The notes below the pieces were generated by a model, which was not told the origin of the DNA, searched no databases, and was given only the letters and a program-made list of their open reading frames with translations. A DNA stretch of 9,952 nucleotides, taken from the NCBI GenBank assembly GCA_016866635.1, contig VGLT01000022.1, positions 1 through 9,952 on the forward strand, in the 5' to 3' direction. Below, piece after piece: positions 1-4,353 of the stretch. The position numbers and the translations under genes were made by a program. How positions within the stretch are numbered: the first letter of the stretch is position 1; the number at the start of each line of letters is the position of its first letter. Source of the stretch: Candidatus Uhrbacteria bacterium (GTDB lineage Bacteria; Patescibacteriota; Patescibacteriia; 2-12-FULL-60-25).

Positions 1-85
1 TTTGATTCAGCGCGTTATAAACCATCTCCGGCTCTGGAGTCGTTTCTTCGGGAGGCATTTCTGGGTTTGATCTAAATTTTTCCAT
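1..85 (-). CDS. N-terminal fragment of an unrecognised protein (runs off the window)
   Basis: An open frame starts at an ATG at 85 and runs leftward off the window, giving 28 residues that begin MEKFRSNPEMPPEE. The fragment is rich in Pro and Glu and hydrophilic, with no signal peptide or membrane segment; no family can be named. It lies 77 bases downstream of the stop of the PD-(D/E)XK/DUF5655 gene, on the same strand, so it may be the third gene of the XRE-nuclease cassette. No Shine-Dalgarno site precedes the ATG; the upstream bases are an A/T run. The reading frame and a plausible N-terminus are what is seen; membership of the operon is inference. Confidence 0.5.
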   Translation of the reverse strand, partial: MEKFRSNPEMPPEETTPEPEMVYNALNQ

Positions 86-117
86 AAAATTATTTATTTC
101 TTTTTGCTCGATTATGT

Positions 118-139
118 GTCGTGCACAACATCTCACGAC
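118..139. other. short stem-loop between nuclease gene and next leftward gene
   Basis: GTCGTG (118-123) pairs with CACGAC (134-139) around a 10-base loop. It lies 23 bases past the stop of the DUF5655 gene. No T-run follows on the leftward strand, so it is not a standard intrinsic terminator. It could slow transcription or stabilise the 3' end of the upstream mRNA. Confidence 0.35.
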
Positions 140-162
140 CCATCATCATGAAATACGGTAAT

Positions 163-1077
163 TTATTTATTAAAATCATAACTTTGTTTAATTAACGCAA
201 AAACCGTATCTAAATCAGTTACACTTTCAATTTTAATTTCATAATCTCCGTTGCCCCAGTGTCCCACGGCTTTAGGTTTTGTAAGATCTCTAGCAAAACT
301 TTGCGGGTCGTTTAATTGACCGCTTTTTATATTCAAAAATATCTTCAAGCCAGATTTCAAGACAACTACATCGACAAAATTCGTTGATGTTTTGTAGGCA
401 ACATATTTTGCTTTTGCCTCCTCAATAATATTTTGATCAAGCGAAAGAATTCTCTCTCGTAAGCCTTGGAACAGGTCGAGCGTTTCCTTGCTAATTCCAG
501 ATAAGTGATCATTTATTGAATAGACCTTTTGCAATAAATCCCCATTAGTTTTTTGTGTTTTAGTTTTCTTTATAATACCTGATGTTGATATTTTTACTTT
601 TTGATAATTTTCGGGTTCAAGAAAAAGAATGTTGTCGTTATAAATACGATAGCGTAGTAGTTCGATATTTATAGGTAAAATATCCGCAGTATTAAGATCG
701 AACTTGTTGTAATTTTCTGCTATACAAATAACTCGTGGGGAATTCCAATCAATTTCAACATCAACTTTTTGACTTTGGCATAGCATCTCAAAATCTGCCT
801 TATGATCCAAAAGCCAGCGTAAATATGAAAGACCTTGATTTATTACATTATCATTTTGATTTTTCTTATATTCAATAATGCATGGTGATCCGTTTTTATC
901 AATACCAAGAGAATCGATTCTACCGCCGAAACTTGTGGTATATTCGTGAGCTAGAAATATTATACTTAATAGCGTATCCAAGTTTTGCTCAAACAACACC
1001 TGCAAAGTTTTTTCCAAGTCCAAATCCTTTGCAATTATTTTCGTGACCTGAGACCCGTTTATTTTGAATAATGCCAT
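163..1077 (-). CDS. NucS-like PD-(D/E)XK nuclease with C-terminal DUF5655 domain
   Basis: The protein is 304 residues. Residues about 48-90 carry the core of a PD-(D/E)XK nuclease of the NucS/DUF91 type: a GGRID motif (Asp55), a short loop, then IIEYKK (Glu69 and Lys71 as the ExK pair) and a following Q-G-x3-Y segment (Gln81, Tyr85). Residues about 185-304 match the DUF5655 pattern, with VAYKTSTNFVDV and the signature DLTxPKAVGHWGNGDYE, ending in LIKQSY. Such proteins are usually annotated as DUF91 or DUF5655 proteins; their role is not established, though DNA cleavage or mismatch/defence functions are plausible because NucS cuts mismatched DNA. The start is the ATG at 1077, 28 bases after the stop of the XRE gene, with no clear ribosome-binding site. 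The gene is visibly richer in A+T than gyrB or rodA, which suggests transfer. Domain calls are strong; activity is inferred. Confidence 0.85.
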   Translation of the reverse strand: MALFKINGSQVTKIIAKDLDLEKTLQVLFEQNLDTLLSIIFLAHEYTTSFGGRIDSLGIDKNGSPCIIEYKKNQNDNVINQGLSYLRWLLDHKADFEMLCQSQKVDVEIDWNSPRVICIAENYNKFDLNTADILPINIELLRYRIYNDNILFLEPENYQKVKISTSGIIKKTKTQKTNGDLLQKVYSINDHLSGISKETLDLFQGLRERILSLDQNIIEEAKAKYVAYKTSTNFVDVVVLKSGLKIFLNIKSGQLNDPQSFARDLTKPKAVGHWGNGDYEIKIESVTDLDTVFALIKQSYDFNK

Positions 1078-1105
1078 GATAGTGTTTAATTGAATTTGTT
1101 AATTT

Positions 1106-1309
1106 TTATTTCAAAAGTTCGCTACTGGAAATTCCCAGCGCATTAGCGATTTTTTCTAAAGTAGAAAGAGTAGGATTCATTCGACCATTTTCAATGTTGC
1201 TAATATATGCTCGATCAACACTCAAAGCAGTCGCAAGGTCTCCTTGCGACATATTCTTTTTCAATCTCAGTTTTCTTAGGTTTTCCCCAAGTTTTTTACC
1301 TGATGACAT
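1106..1309 (-). CDS. small XRE-family helix-turn-helix repressor
   Basis: The protein is 67 residues, almost entirely one HTH_3/XRE domain: LGENLRKLRLKKNMSQGDLA, then the recognition region ALSVDRAYISNIENGRMNPT, then LEKIANALGIS. This is the classic phage-repressor fold, with no extra ligand or catalytic domain. The frame is open for 73 codons upstream, but that part is low-complexity and lacks homology, whereas the ATG at 1309 begins exactly where the XRE fold does and sits 6 bases after a -10 box. It is the first gene of a leftward cassette with the NucS-like nuclease. Size, lack of other domains, palindrome at the promoter and probable leaderless start resemble controller (C) proteins of restriction-modification systems. 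DNA binding is secure from the family; autoregulation and control of the nuclease are inferences. Confidence 0.88.
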   Translation of the reverse strand: MSSGKKLGENLRKLRLKKNMSQGDLATALSVDRAYISNIENGRMNPTLSTLEKIANALGISSSELLK

Positions 1310-1315
1310 ATTTAT

Positions 1316-1344
1316 ATGATAGTTAAACTTGCATTGTATTGCAA
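1316..1344 (-). promoter_or_regulatory. promoter of the XRE-nuclease cassette
   Basis: On the leftward strand a -35 box TTGCAA (1344-1339), a 17-base spacer and a -10 box TATCAT (1321-1316) are followed by 6 bases and the ATG at 1309. The expected transcription start falls on or next to the A of the ATG, and no Shine-Dalgarno site exists, so the mRNA is probably leaderless. Confidence 0.65.
1329..1344. promoter_or_regulatory. palindromic operator candidate for the XRE protein
   Basis: TTGCA, 6 bases, TGCAA forms a perfect 5-bp inverted repeat. Its right half contains the -35 box of the leftward XRE promoter and its left half overlaps a possible -35 box (TTGCAT) of a rightward promoter. A dimeric HTH protein bound here would cover both. 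XRE regulators commonly bind such short dyads over their own promoters; that this is the binding site is inference. Confidence 0.45.
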
Positions 1345-1358
1345 GAGTGTAATATAAT
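1329..1358 (+). promoter_or_regulatory. possible divergent rightward promoter
   Basis: A perfect TATAAT lies at 1353-1358, with TTGCAT at 1329-1334 (18-base spacer) as a weak -35 box. The transcript would start near 1365 and run into the hairpin-rich stretch. An ATG at 1365 lies 6 bases past the -10 box, the same spacing as at the XRE gene, and opens a 182-codon frame to 1913; the encoded sequence does not look like a protein, so no gene is called. Confidence 0.35.
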
Positions 1359-1400
1359 GCATACATGCCCACCCCCAATTCCCCAAAAACAAAAAGCGGA

Positions 1401-1443
1401 GCAAATGGAAAATTCCTCCCCAAACCCCTCCTTTTCCATTTGC
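1401..1443. repeat. long hairpin A with 12-bp perfect stem
   Basis: GCAAATGGAAAA (1401-1412) and its exact reverse complement (1432-1443) enclose a 19-base pyrimidine-rich loop that begins with TTCCTCCCCAAA. On the opposite strand the loop is G-rich, with four G-runs of two to four bases. It is the first of two adjacent long hairpins sharing a loop motif. No coding role is evident. Confidence 0.75.
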
Positions 1444-1470
1444 AACATCCAAATTCAAAAACAAATGAGC

Positions 1471-1523
1471 CGAAGTTTTGGCAAATCCTTTCCTCCCCAA
1501 AAAATAGCTTTGCCAAAACTTCG
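1471..1523. repeat. long hairpin B with 15-bp perfect stem
   Basis: CGAAGTTTTGGCAAA (1471-1485) and its exact reverse complement (1509-1523) enclose a 23-base loop. The loop contains TTCCTCCCCAAA at 1490-1501, identical to the motif in the loop of hairpin A at 1413-1424. The stems of A and B differ in sequence apart from a shared GCAAA, so the loop is conserved rather than the whole unit. No T-run follows on the rightward strand, arguing against a plain terminator. Confidence 0.75.
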
Positions 1524-1552
1524 TCCATCGAATTGGCACTAGAATTCCGTCA

Positions 1553-1571
1553 GTTTCTCCTTTGGAGAAAC
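1553..1571. repeat. 8-bp hairpin
   Basis: GTTTCTCC (1553-1560), loop TTT, GGAGAAAC (1564-1571). It is a tight perfect stem in the gene-free stretch, directly left of a longer inverted repeat. Confidence 0.55.
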
Positions 1572-1575
1572 CCGA

Positions 1576-1656
1576 CCTCGCCCGCCACCACCATACCGAA
1601 AAAAGAAAATGGAAGTCGTGGCAAATCAAAACAGAATGCGTGGTGGCGAGGCGAGG
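1576..1656. repeat. GC-rich inverted repeat, 16/17-base arms
   Basis: The arm at 1576-1591 (CCTCGCC, CGCCACCAC) pairs with the arm at 1640-1656 with a single bulged base; the 48 bases between are purine-rich. The right arm continues into GCGAGG-type tandem sequence up to about 1664. It contrasts strongly in composition with the AT-rich hairpins A and B just to its left. Confidence 0.6.
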
Positions 1657-1681
1657 GCGAGGCGATGGAGCGGGAACGGAG

Positions 1682-1704
1682 CCGAGCACATTTCTTGTGC
1701 TCGG
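1682..1704. repeat. 9-bp hairpin
   Basis: CCGAGCACA (1682-1690), loop TTTCT, TGTGCTCGG (1696-1704): a perfect stem with a five-base loop, extendable by one G-T pair. The following stretch 1709-1749 holds weaker dyads around GAATTC, and a further 6-bp hairpin (ACGCGC, TTC, GCGCGT) lies at 1768-1782. No gene or T-run accompanies them. Confidence 0.55.
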
Positions 1705-1797
1705 TGGAGTGGACGCTACGGCGTGACGGAATTCGTCGTGGAGCGTACGATTTAGGTTCACATCACCACGCGCTTCGCGCGTACCTCATCATTTGTT

Positions 1798-1825
1798 TTG
1801 AAAGTAGGTGCGAACTTGGTACAAT
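1798..1825 (+). promoter_or_regulatory. strong rightward promoter before the structured element
   Basis: TTGAAA (1798-1803), a 16-base spacer and TACAAT (1820-1825), with TG at 1817-1818 giving an extended -10 (TGnTACAAT). The predicted start is near 1832, almost at the first base of the 14-base inverted-repeat arm at 1834. No start codon follows at a useful distance, so the first product is likely a non-coding RNA or a leader. Confidence 0.55.
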
Positions 1826-1833
1826 ACAGACAC

Positions 1834-1933
1834 CACGTAAAGGCCACGTTTTAAAGCGTGGTTTTTTCGTTGTGGCCCACGTGGCACAGCCATTAAGAAA
1901 ACCACATCAATAGATAAAAGTGGCCTTTACGTG
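1834..1933 (+). ncRNA. candidate structured RNA or leader bounded by 14-bp inverted repeat
   Basis: CACGTAAAGGCCAC (1834-1847) and its exact reverse complement (1920-1933) bound a 100-base unit. Inside, GTGGTTTT (1858-1865) pairs with AAAACCAC (1898-1905), and a smaller TGGC/GCCA hairpin lies in the centre, giving a long rod with internal loops. A good promoter ends 8 bases upstream. The left arm also takes part in a competing terminator-like hairpin (1844-1867), and its 5' part could alternatively pair with a second CTTTACG at 1964-1970. It matches no RNA family I can name. A small inverted-repeat element is the alternative; coding is unlikely. Confidence 0.4.
1844..1867 (+). terminator. intrinsic terminator-like hairpin inside the structured element
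   Basis: CCACG (1844-1848), loop TTTTAAAG, CGTGG (1857-1861) and then six T (1862-1867). It would stop a transcript starting near 1832 after about 35 bases. Its stem shares bases with both longer pairings of the element, so the folds are mutually exclusive. Confidence 0.5.
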
Positions 1934-1965
1934 CCCCGTGGCGTGAGAGGCTGCTATGCGGAGCT
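1918..1965 (+). repeat. diverged direct repeat, copy 1 (left of GIY-YIG gene)
   Basis: Four blocks occur in the order AAGTGGCCT (1918-1926), CGTGGCGT (1937-1944), TATGC (1955-1959), GGAGCT (1960-1965). The same four blocks in the same order occur at 2302-2349, also spanning 48 bases but with different internal gaps. A 7-bp pairing GCCCCGT (1933-1939) with ACGGGGC (1968-1974) overlaps this copy. Confidence 0.4.
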
Positions 1966-1991
1966 TTACGGGGCTCATGCCGTCTCTTGTA

Positions 1992-1997
1992 TACAAT
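1992..1997 (+). promoter_or_regulatory. possible -10 box of the GIY-YIG gene
   Basis: TACAAT lies within the near-palindrome TTGTATACAA, 19 bases before the ATG at 2017. No convincing -35 box is seen at the right distance. Transcription could also come from the promoter at 1798-1825 by read-through. Confidence 0.35.
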
Positions 1998-2016
1998 GAT
2001 AGTATCAGGGAAGAAT

Positions 2017-2289
2017 ATGTATTTCGTCTACGTCTTAGAAAGCATGAAAGATCACGGCTGGTATATCGGCTTTACCGAAAGAATTGAAGGACGACTTGAA
2101 GATCACAATTCAGGAAAAAATCTTTCTACAAAAAATCGACGACCATTCAAGATGATTTACTATGAAGCTTACGTTGAAAAACTGGATGCTTTAGGTCGAG
2201 AGAAGTTTTTAAAAAGCGGTGGAGGAAGAAGATTTTTAATCAAACAGATGGCCCATTATTTAAAGGAAAAGCATGGATTCGAATCTTGA
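2017..2289 (+). CDS. small GIY-YIG domain protein (UPF0213/YhbQ-like)
   Basis: The protein is 90 residues and consists of one GIY-YIG nuclease domain: the VYVL element at residues 4-7 and WYIG at about 15-18 form the two name-giving strands, Arg at about 26 in RLEDHNSG is in the catalytic position, and REKFLKSGGGRRFL near the C-terminus is the conserved end of this single-domain family. Family members are often labelled as UvrC-like or UPF0213; some act as structure-specific nucleases, but most are uncharacterised. The ATG at 2017 is preferred over an upstream in-frame ATG at 1987 because the domain begins directly after it and a weak AGGGA lies before it. The gene stands alone between two diverged repeat copies, on a different footing from both neighbours. 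Confidence 0.85.
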   Translation: MYFVYVLESMKDHGWYIGFTERIEGRLEDHNSGKNLSTKNRRPFKMIYYEAYVEKLDALGREKFLKSGGGRRFLIKQMAHYLKEKHGFES

Positions 2290-2301
2290 TAATTCCTGTT
2301 C

Positions 2302-2349
2302 AAGTGGCCTGAGGCCGCGTGGCGTTTGCGTTATGCCAGTCTGGGAGCT
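2302..2349 (+). repeat. diverged direct repeat, copy 2 (right of GIY-YIG gene)
   Basis: AAGTGGCCT (2302-2310), CGTGGCGT (2318-2325), TATGC (2332-2336), GGAGCT (2344-2349), in the same order and over the same 48-base span as at 1918-1965. It starts 13 bases after the GIY-YIG stop. Confidence 0.4.
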
Positions 2350-2350
2350 C

Positions 2351-2378
2351 CGCCTATAGGTCACGCGACTATACGGCG
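2351..2378 (+). other. bulged hairpin upstream of prmC
   Basis: CGCC-TATA-(G)-GTC pairs with GAC-TATA-(C)-GGCG around the loop ACGC, giving eleven base pairs with one unpaired base on each side. No T-run follows. It may be the 3' end structure of the GIY-YIG transcript or a feature of the prmC upstream region. Confidence 0.45.
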
Positions 2379-2379
2379 T

Positions 2380-2396
2380 GGCCAGCTCAGCTGGCC
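2380..2396 (+). other. GC-rich hairpin upstream of prmC promoter
   Basis: GGCCAG, loop CTCAG, CTGGCC: six perfect pairs, one base after the preceding hairpin. The pair sits directly upstream of the prmC -10 box, so it could isolate prmC from read-through of the GIY-YIG gene although no T-run is present. Confidence 0.45.
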
Positions 2397-2412
2397 GTGG
2401 CCCGAGCGAGTT

Positions 2413-2421
2413 TGTTATACT
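2413..2421 (+). promoter_or_regulatory. extended -10 promoter of prmC
   Basis: TGTTATACT fits the extended -10 pattern TGnTATAAT with one mismatch. No -35 box is recognisable, which is usual for extended -10 promoters. The predicted start lies near 2428, four bases before the ATG at 2432, so the mRNA is leaderless or nearly so. Confidence 0.55.
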
Positions 2422-2431
2422 GCGAATCGCT

Positions 2432-3313
2432 ATGAGTATACTCGATGCCCTACGGGCTTGGGCGACCAATCTTAAACCACTTTTTCCTCAGGAGTCAGGT
2501 CGAGCTTGGGTCGAGGCGTCTGAGCTCATGGCCTTTGTGTTAAAAAAAGATCGTGAGTGGCTTGTGACACATGCTCATCAGACGCTTAATCGATTGGATC
2601 GTGTGAAATTCGAACGACTTTGCAAAAGGCGCCTCGCACACACCCCTCTCGCATATCTCATCCATCAAAAATATTTTTATGGTCGAGCCTTTTTTGTTGA
2701 TACACATGTTTTGATTCCCCGGCCAGAAACAGAAGCGCTTGTCGATGAAGCGTTGAAGCATGCAAAAGGGGCGATGGTCTGGGACGTTGGTACCGGCTCT
2801 GGTGCTATCGCCATTAGCCTTGCAAACAGGTATCGAACGGTGATTGCTTCGGATATGAGTAACAAAGCGCTTCGCGTCGCAAAACAAAACGCCAAGCACC
2901 ACAAAGCAAACATTACGTTTATTCAGGAATATTTACTGGGACCAAAAGTCGCCTCGCTCTTGCGTCGTAAAATGAACACGCATCTGATCGTCGTCGCCAA
3001 CCTCCCCTACCTTCCGATCAGTGATCAGAAAAAACTGGATGCAAGCGTTGTAAAATACGAACCGGCATTGGCGTTATTTACAAAAGATAATGGTCAATGG
3101 CTAAATAAAAAACTTCTCACTCAACTCAGCAGACTACATCGCCCTATGACGATCCTGCTTGAATACGATTCTCCACAAACAAAAACGCTTCAAACGTTTG
3201 CTAAAAAAATATTTCCGAAAGCAAAAATCGCTATCATCAAAGATCCATTTGGCCGCAACCGCATCCTGAACATTATTTGCTCAGTCCCGCAAACATCAAA
3301 TCATCGGTCGTGA
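2432..3313 (+). CDS. prmC: peptide chain release factor N5-glutamine methyltransferase
   Basis: The 293-residue protein methylates the Gln of the GGQ motif in release factors RF1/RF2 using S-adenosylmethionine. Order of features: an N-terminal helical domain (about 1-85), the HemK-type hinge PLAYLI...FYG...VD followed by IPRPETE (95-101), the SAM-binding loop WDVGTGSGAIAI (117-128), an acidic SAM residue region IASDMS (about 138-143), and the substrate motif. The substrate motif reads NLPY (190-193) where the family usually has NPPY. Length is typical. The ATG at 2432 is chosen over an in-frame ATG at 2378 because the latter lies in the upstream hairpins and before the -10 box. It stands alone with its own promoter, and its last 41 bases overlap the end of the convergent DUF3048 gene. 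Confidence 0.92.
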   Translation: MSILDALRAWATNLKPLFPQESGRAWVEASELMAFVLKKDREWLVTHAHQTLNRLDRVKFERLCKRRLAHTPLAYLIHQKYFYGRAFFVDTHVLIPRPETEALVDEALKHAKGAMVWDVGTGSGAIAISLANRYRTVIASDMSNKALRVAKQNAKHHKANITFIQEYLLGPKVASLLRRKMNTHLIVVANLPYLPISDQKKLDASVVKYEPALALFTKDNGQWLNKKLLTQLSRLHRPMTILLEYDSPQTKTLQTFAKKIFPKAKIAIIKDPFGRNRILNIICSVPQTSNHRS

Positions 3314-4352
3314 CCTGGATCCAGGTACGACCGCGCGTCAATAAAATTTCTGATCCGTCTGTTGATTCAAAATGCATGGGCTCCTGTTGACTGCGGCGCC
3401 AGCGAGCAGCATAACGGTTTCCATCGCGATAGATCAGCGCTTCTCCGCTCCCCAACGTACGTACTTTTAAGCGACCCACGCTGTCCAATACCTGTGCCTC
3501 GGTTTTGATCACCACCACATTCTCGCTCTCCACCGGCGTACCATCACGATCCAGCTGAGGCTTTCCTGCTTGCGAGCGCACATAGACGCCCCGATCCTTA
3601 TCGTAGGCCCACGCCACGTTATAGCTCCCACCATACGGAATCTTGATCAACGTGACGCCGCCACGTTTGGTGGAAGTGACCATATCCTGAAAATGCCAAT
3701 TGGCACCCGGACGGCGAATCTCGACTTCGTTGATTGCCTGATGCATGAGTTCGCTGCTCGTGTAGATATGATGCGGAGCGGGACGATGTTTATCGCGCCA
3801 AAAATCTCCACCGTTGGTCATCTCATCAATATCCATAAACGCCAAGCCCCGATGGCGAATAAGGGCCAGCGCCTCCGGACTTCCGCCCACATGAAAATAT
3901 CCCGCGTTCCATCCGTCAGCCCACTCGACAAAATAGGGACGTGCACTACGCACTGGCCCAATCTCCGCGACCGTTGAGGTGGTATCAAACAAAAGCATCA
4001 AACGCGTAATCCCACCTTCAACAGGTGCTTCGATCGCGACGTTGGCTTTTGCCGGTCCAGACAGTGGTCGCGCCGACGTAAAATTTTCTACCATCACGGC
4101 ACGCGTCGCCAAATCTTGTTCTCCTTCCGGAACGAGAACTCCATCAAGGGCACGCTCGACCAAGGATACGGTTGAAGTCGTCGTCACGATCGGTGGTGTG
4201 ATCGGCATGCGATGGCCGCGTGTGCGGCCGGTAATAATTAAATAAAATAACCCGGCGGAAATCGCCACCAACAAAACAGCCCCGATCACAAACGTGGTTC
4301 GGGACTGCTTGAACCTTTCATTCACCTCCTGAAAAAAAGGCTGGATGTTCAT
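3273..4352 (-). CDS. membrane-anchored DUF3048 (YerB-like) protein
   Basis: The protein is 359 residues. A single membrane segment (about 19-41) follows a short polar N-terminus and anchors it; there is no lipobox Cys, unlike the YerB lipoprotein of Bacillus. A Thr/Pro linker follows, then the DUF3048 N-terminal domain with RPLSGPAKANVAIE, VEGGITR, IGPVRSARPYF, FHVGGSPEAL and the motif FWRD-x2-RPAPHHIYTS (about 184-199), and a C-terminal DUF3048 domain (about 225-355) with VAWAYD and Y.R sequences. The biochemical role of the family is unknown; the large domain probably faces outside the cytoplasm. The ATG at 4352 lies one base after the rplY stop, which implies translational coupling. A run of basic residues encoded further upstream in the same frame lies inside rplY and is rejected. 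Confidence 0.87.
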   Translation of the reverse strand: MNIQPFFQEVNERFKQSRTTFVIGAVLLVAISAGLFYLIITGRTRGHRMPITPPIVTTTSTVSLVERALDGVLVPEGEQDLATRAVMVENFTSARPLSGPAKANVAIEAPVEGGITRLMLLFDTTSTVAEIGPVRSARPYFVEWADGWNAGYFHVGGSPEALALIRHRGLAFMDIDEMTNGGDFWRDKHRPAPHHIYTSSELMHQAINEVEIRRPGANWHFQDMVTSTKRGGVTLIKIPYGGSYNVAWAYDKDRGVYVRSQAGKPQLDRDGTPVESENVVVIKTEAQVLDSVGRLKVRTLGSGEALIYRDGNRYAARWRRSQQEPMHFESTDGSEILLTRGRTWIQVTTDDLMFAGLSK

Positions 4353-4353
4353 G

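Noticed and set aside
1401..1523. CRISPR array or integron attC sites
   Set aside because: Only two hairpins, with different stems and no regular spacers; no cas or integrase gene in the window.
1310..1528. 73-residue N-terminal extension of the XRE protein
   Set aside because: The extension is hydrophobic nonsense-like sequence running through hairpins and upstream of the promoter; the XRE fold begins at the ATG at 1309.
1312..1761. 149-codon leftward open frame opposite the same stretch
   Set aside because: Low-complexity product with no recognisable motif; it overlaps the XRE promoter and the hairpins.
1365..1913. 182-codon rightward open frame across the hairpin-rich stretch
   Set aside because: Residue make-up is unlike real proteins, it runs through several perfect inverted repeats and past an internal promoter and terminator-like hairpin. 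Kept only as a finding because of the TATAAT box before its ATG.
1834..1933. Retron or group II intron RNA
   Set aside because: No reverse transcriptase gene is present nearby and the folds lack the typical domains.
1920..2400. tRNA or tmRNA genes in the intergenic stretches
   Set aside because: No cloverleaf with a T-arm consensus or CCA end could be built on either strand.
4322..4330. AGGAGGTG on the leftward strand as a ribosome-binding site
   Set aside because: It lies inside codons 8-11 of the DUF3048 gene, too close to the next out-of-frame ATG to serve it; no alternative gene starts there.
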